Assembly: GCA_016191115.1 (NCBI GenBank)
Contig: JACPPG010000002.1
Coordinates: forward strand, 1 to 64,000
Direction: 5' to 3'
Source: Planctomycetia bacterium
GTDB taxonomy: Bacteria > Planctomycetota > Planctomycetia > Pirellulales > JACPPG01
Length of the DNA stretch: 64,000 nucleotides
Numbering within the stretch: the stretch's first letter is position 1; each line of letters begins with the position of its first letter. A program made the position numbers and the translations under genes. This document shows, one piece after another, positions 61,733 through 64,000 of the stretch. Below the pieces are notes generated by a model that was given only the letters and a program-made list of their open reading frames with translations, was not told the origin of the DNA and did not search any database.

Positions 61733-64000
61733 ATGGAACAAGAGCCCAGGGAAGAGCAGCCGGCAGGGGGCGACTCTCTGCCTTCGTGGCGCGAGGAGTT
61801 GTCTGGCCCTGCCGCGGGCTGGCGTTATCTGCTCCGCCTGGCGCGGTCGCGATACACGTGGATCGCGGCGGCCGTCGCGATCTTGCTGGTCGCAGGGTAC
61901 CTGGTGGTTCATCGTTCGGGCGACGACGGCACGACGCAGAAGACGGCCGCCGACAAAGCCAAGTCCGACGGCAAGCGCCCCGACGAAGGCCCGAAAGACC
62001 CCTTTCAATTTGGCGTCTTCACGATTCGTCCGAGCGAGGCGCAGCGCGTCGAGGCCGGCATCAAGCCGGGGCATTGGACGACGGCCTCGCTCGAGGCCCG
62101 CGCGAATTTCGCCGACTTCCGCGGCGAGCTGGTCGCCGAGCTGATGGGCGCCGGTGGCCCGGTCGACCTCGACGGGCTGCCGTACCGGCTACGGAGCCAG
62201 CGCCCGGCGATCCTGGCGAAGGGGCAGAAGAAGACGCTCGACGTGGCGCTATTTGATCCTGTGCAGCACACCAGCCGGCAGGCGGCGCCGCGGCTGCTGT
62301 CGGCCGGCGGGCGCGATGTGTGGAACTCGCGCGAGCTATTGTCGCCGATGCCGCCGCAGCAATTCTTCCTGGTGGCGCTGGCGCGGCAGCCGGACGACTA
62401 TCGCTACCTGCACACGCTCGATTCGATCTGGGCGCCGCTGGGGACGATGGACGATCGCGGGGCGCAGTCCCACTACCGCGTCGTGCTGCCGACGCTCGCG
62501 ACGTCCGCGCCTTTGCCCGCGGAGGTTACGTACTGGACGAGCACGGCCGTGGTGCTGTGGGATGGAATCGACCCTCAGCTCCTGGCGCCCGATCAGCAAC
62601 GGGCGCTCGTGGACTGGCTGCACTGGGGCGGGCAATTGATTGTCAGCGGACCCGATTCTCTCGAGCTGTTGCGGGGAACTTTCCTCGAGCCGTACCTGCC
62701 GGCGACGTCCCGGCAAACGCTGGAGCTGACCGAGGACGCGCTTGCCCCGTTGGCGCGTTTCGCGGCGGGCGAGCCGCGGCTGCGACTGTCGCAGCCGTGG
62801 ACCGGCGAGGAATTGGCGCCGCACGCCGACGCCTCGGTCGTGGCCGCCACCGAGCAACAGCAACCGTTGATTGTCGAGCGCGCCGTGGGACGCGGCCGCG
62901 CGGTCCTCACGGCTTTCCGCCTCTCGCAGCGCGATCTGGTGAACTGGCCAGGCTACGACGGATTGTTCAACGCCTGCCTGCTGCGCCGACAGTCGCGGCA
63001 GTTTGTTAGCAGTCCCGAGTTCTCGGTCGCCGTGCAATGGACCGACGGCACCGCGGCCGATCCGGCAAAAAACTCGCGGCTGCGGTTCTTCACGCGCAGC
63101 GCGCCCGCCTCGTCCCAGCCCGTTGCGTTGGCCGTCCAGCAACAAATGATGCGGCAGGAGAGAGGCATTGCCGCCGGGCGAGCTTACTTTCCGGCCGGGT
63201 CGACGGAGGAGGACCCGTTGGGTCTGGCCCCGAGCGGGCCCGGCGCGGCGGGCTGGGACGACGAGAGCCCCGCCTCGAACGAGGCGCGGGCCGCGCTGCG
63301 GCAGTCGGCAGGCATCCAGGTGCCCAACCGCATGTTCGTGCTGTACGTCCTGGGGGCATATGTGTTTGTGTTGGTGCCGCTCAACTGGCTCGTGTTTCGT
63401 TCGTTGGGGCGAGTTGAATTGGCATGGATTGCCGCGCCGGTCGTGGCCATCGTGTTCGCCGGCCTGGTGATCAAAATGGCGCAGCTCAACATCGGCTTCG
63501 CCCGCAGCCAGACCGAAATCGCGGTGCTCGAGATACAAGGGAGCTATCACCGCGCGCATCTGACGCGCTACTACGCGCTTTACACGTCATTGTCGACCGA
63601 CTACACGCTCGAGTTCGCCGACCCCGCCGCCGTGGCCCTGCCGTTTCGCACGGGGACCGACTTGCTGCTGCGGCAGAGCCGGTCGACCGTCCTCCTCAGG
63701 CGGCAGCCCGAGTCCGCCGCCACGGGAGTCGCGCCGGTCAGCCTGGAGCAGATCGAAGTCTCATCCAACTCGACGGGCATGGTTCACAGCGAGGAGATGT
63801 TCGATCTCGAGGGACCGATCCAGCTTGAACGACTGGCGGCTGATCGGTACCGGATCAAGAACAAGACTTCGTTGCGATTGCGTAGTGCGACGGTGGTCGC
63901 CGGCGCGGCAACGGCGGCGGGCGTGCGATCCGCGTGGCTGGGCACCCTGGAGCCCGGCGCCGCCGCGGAGTTTGCGTTGGCGTCCAACAGCCGCCCGGAG
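61733..64000 (+). CDS. Large membrane protein, 3' end beyond the window
   Basis: The frame from the ATG at 61733 stays open to the last base (756 codons). It begins MEQEPREEQPAGGDSLPSWR, has a span near residue 40-58 (YTWIAAAVAILLVAGYLVV), a long soluble region (YRVVLPTLATSAPLPAEVTY, PDQQRALVDWLHWGGQLIVS, the latter like a glutamine-amidotransferase-type or GldG-like fold), and two spans (MFVLYVLGAYVFVLVPLNWL, WIAAPVVAIVFAGLVI) near 545-590. The plan resembles membrane proteins encoded beside ABC transporters in planctomycetes. Not assigned. Confidence 0.8.
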   Translation, partial: MEQEPREEQPAGGDSLPSWREELSGPAAGWRYLLRLARSRYTWIAAAVAILLVAGYLVVHRSGDDGTTQKTAADKAKSDGKRPDEGPKDPFQFGVFTIRPSEAQRVEAGIKPGHWTTASLEARANFADFRGELVAELMGAGGPVDLDGLPYRLRSQRPAILAKGQKKTLDVALFDPVQHTSRQAAPRLLSAGGRDVWNSRELLSPMPPQQFFLVALARQPDDYRYLHTLDSIWAPLGTMDDRGAQSHYRVVLPTLATSAPLPAEVTYWTSTAVVLWDGIDPQLLAPDQQRALVDWLHWGGQLIVSGPDSLELLRGTFLEPYLPATSRQTLELTEDALAPLARFAAGEPRLRLSQPWTGEELAPHADASVVAATEQQQPLIVERAVGRGRAVLTAFRLSQRDLVNWPGYDGLFNACLLRRQSRQFVSSPEFSVAVQWTDGTAADPAKNSRLRFFTRSAPASSQPVALAVQQQMMRQERGIAAGRAYFPAGSTEEDPLGLAPSGPGAAGWDDESPASNEARAALRQSAGIQVPNRMFVLYVLGAYVFVLVPLNWLVFRSLGRVELAWIAAPVVAIVFAGLVIKMAQLNIGFARSQTEIAVLEIQGSYHRAHLTRYYALYTSLSTDYTLEFADPAAVALPFRTGTDLLLRQSRSTVLLRRQPESAATGVAPVSLEQIEVSSNSTGMVHSEEMFDLEGPIQLERLAADRYRIKNKTSLRLRSATVVAGAATAAGVRSAWLGTLEPGAAAEFALASNSRPE

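Overview
The window is a GC-rich bacterial chromosome segment that most resembles a planctomycete of the Pirellulales/Gemmatales type. The reasons are several Hanks-type kinase proteins with C-terminal membrane anchors, zinc-ribbon membrane proteins, a pair of small DUF1257/DUF2997 genes beside a clamp-like protein, the GFGN-type tyrosine recombinase, and many start sites with weak or absent Shine-Dalgarno sequences. This placement is inferred from protein resemblance, not from a marker gene.

Left part (1 to about 33.2 kb) reads as an integrated accessory region. It opens with a seven-repeat CRISPR array and a complete minus-strand cas operon in the order cas6-cas3-cas8-cas7-cas5-cas4/1-cas2-array, the arrangement and protein families of the Myxococcus 'dev' (MYXAN) type I system. 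From 9.7 to 17.3 kb lies a plus-strand operon of mostly unnamed proteins: a coiled-coil lipoprotein, DUF1257, DUF2997, a TOPRIM-domain protein, a sliding-clamp-like protein, and a RecB/Cas4-like nuclease. Together they suggest a DNA-handling module of unknown purpose; one member is frameshifted. From 25.2 down to 17.9 kb a four-gene minus-strand operon encodes a secreted alpha/beta hydrolase, a membrane-anchored pseudokinase, a membrane-anchored protein of unknown function, and an FHA-ABC transporter. Next come a broken gene joining the N-terminal part of a Wadjet JetA-like (DUF3375) protein to a methyltransferase, three small conserved proteins, a DUF3987 helicase/primase-like protein, a small regulator-like protein with repeated upstream sites, an excisionase-like HTH protein, and a tyrosine recombinase next to tRNA-Arg(TCT). 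The recombinase-tRNA pair probably marks the right end of the element; its left end is not in the window.

Right part (33.3 to 64 kb) is mostly housekeeping or lineage-specific chromosome: gamma-glutamyltransferase, a geranylgeranyl-reductase-like flavoprotein, tRNA-Phe, a terpene-cyclase-repeat protein, a block of large exported or membrane proteins (beta-propeller protein, TPR plus family-5 solute-binding protein, exported protein), a PknB-like kinase, pseudouridine synthase, Maf, Nudix, PIG-L deacetylase, a radical SAM protein of the tetraether-lipid-synthase type translationally coupled to an Lgt-like membrane protein, an FKBP isomerase, a YgiN-like monooxygenase, and an XdhC/MocA pair for molybdenum-enzyme maturation. 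The last gene runs off the window.

The right part also carries several families of intergenic repeats: a roughly 150-bp MITE-like element in four copies, GGGAGGGCGAGGC-type hairpins, and long inverted repeats.
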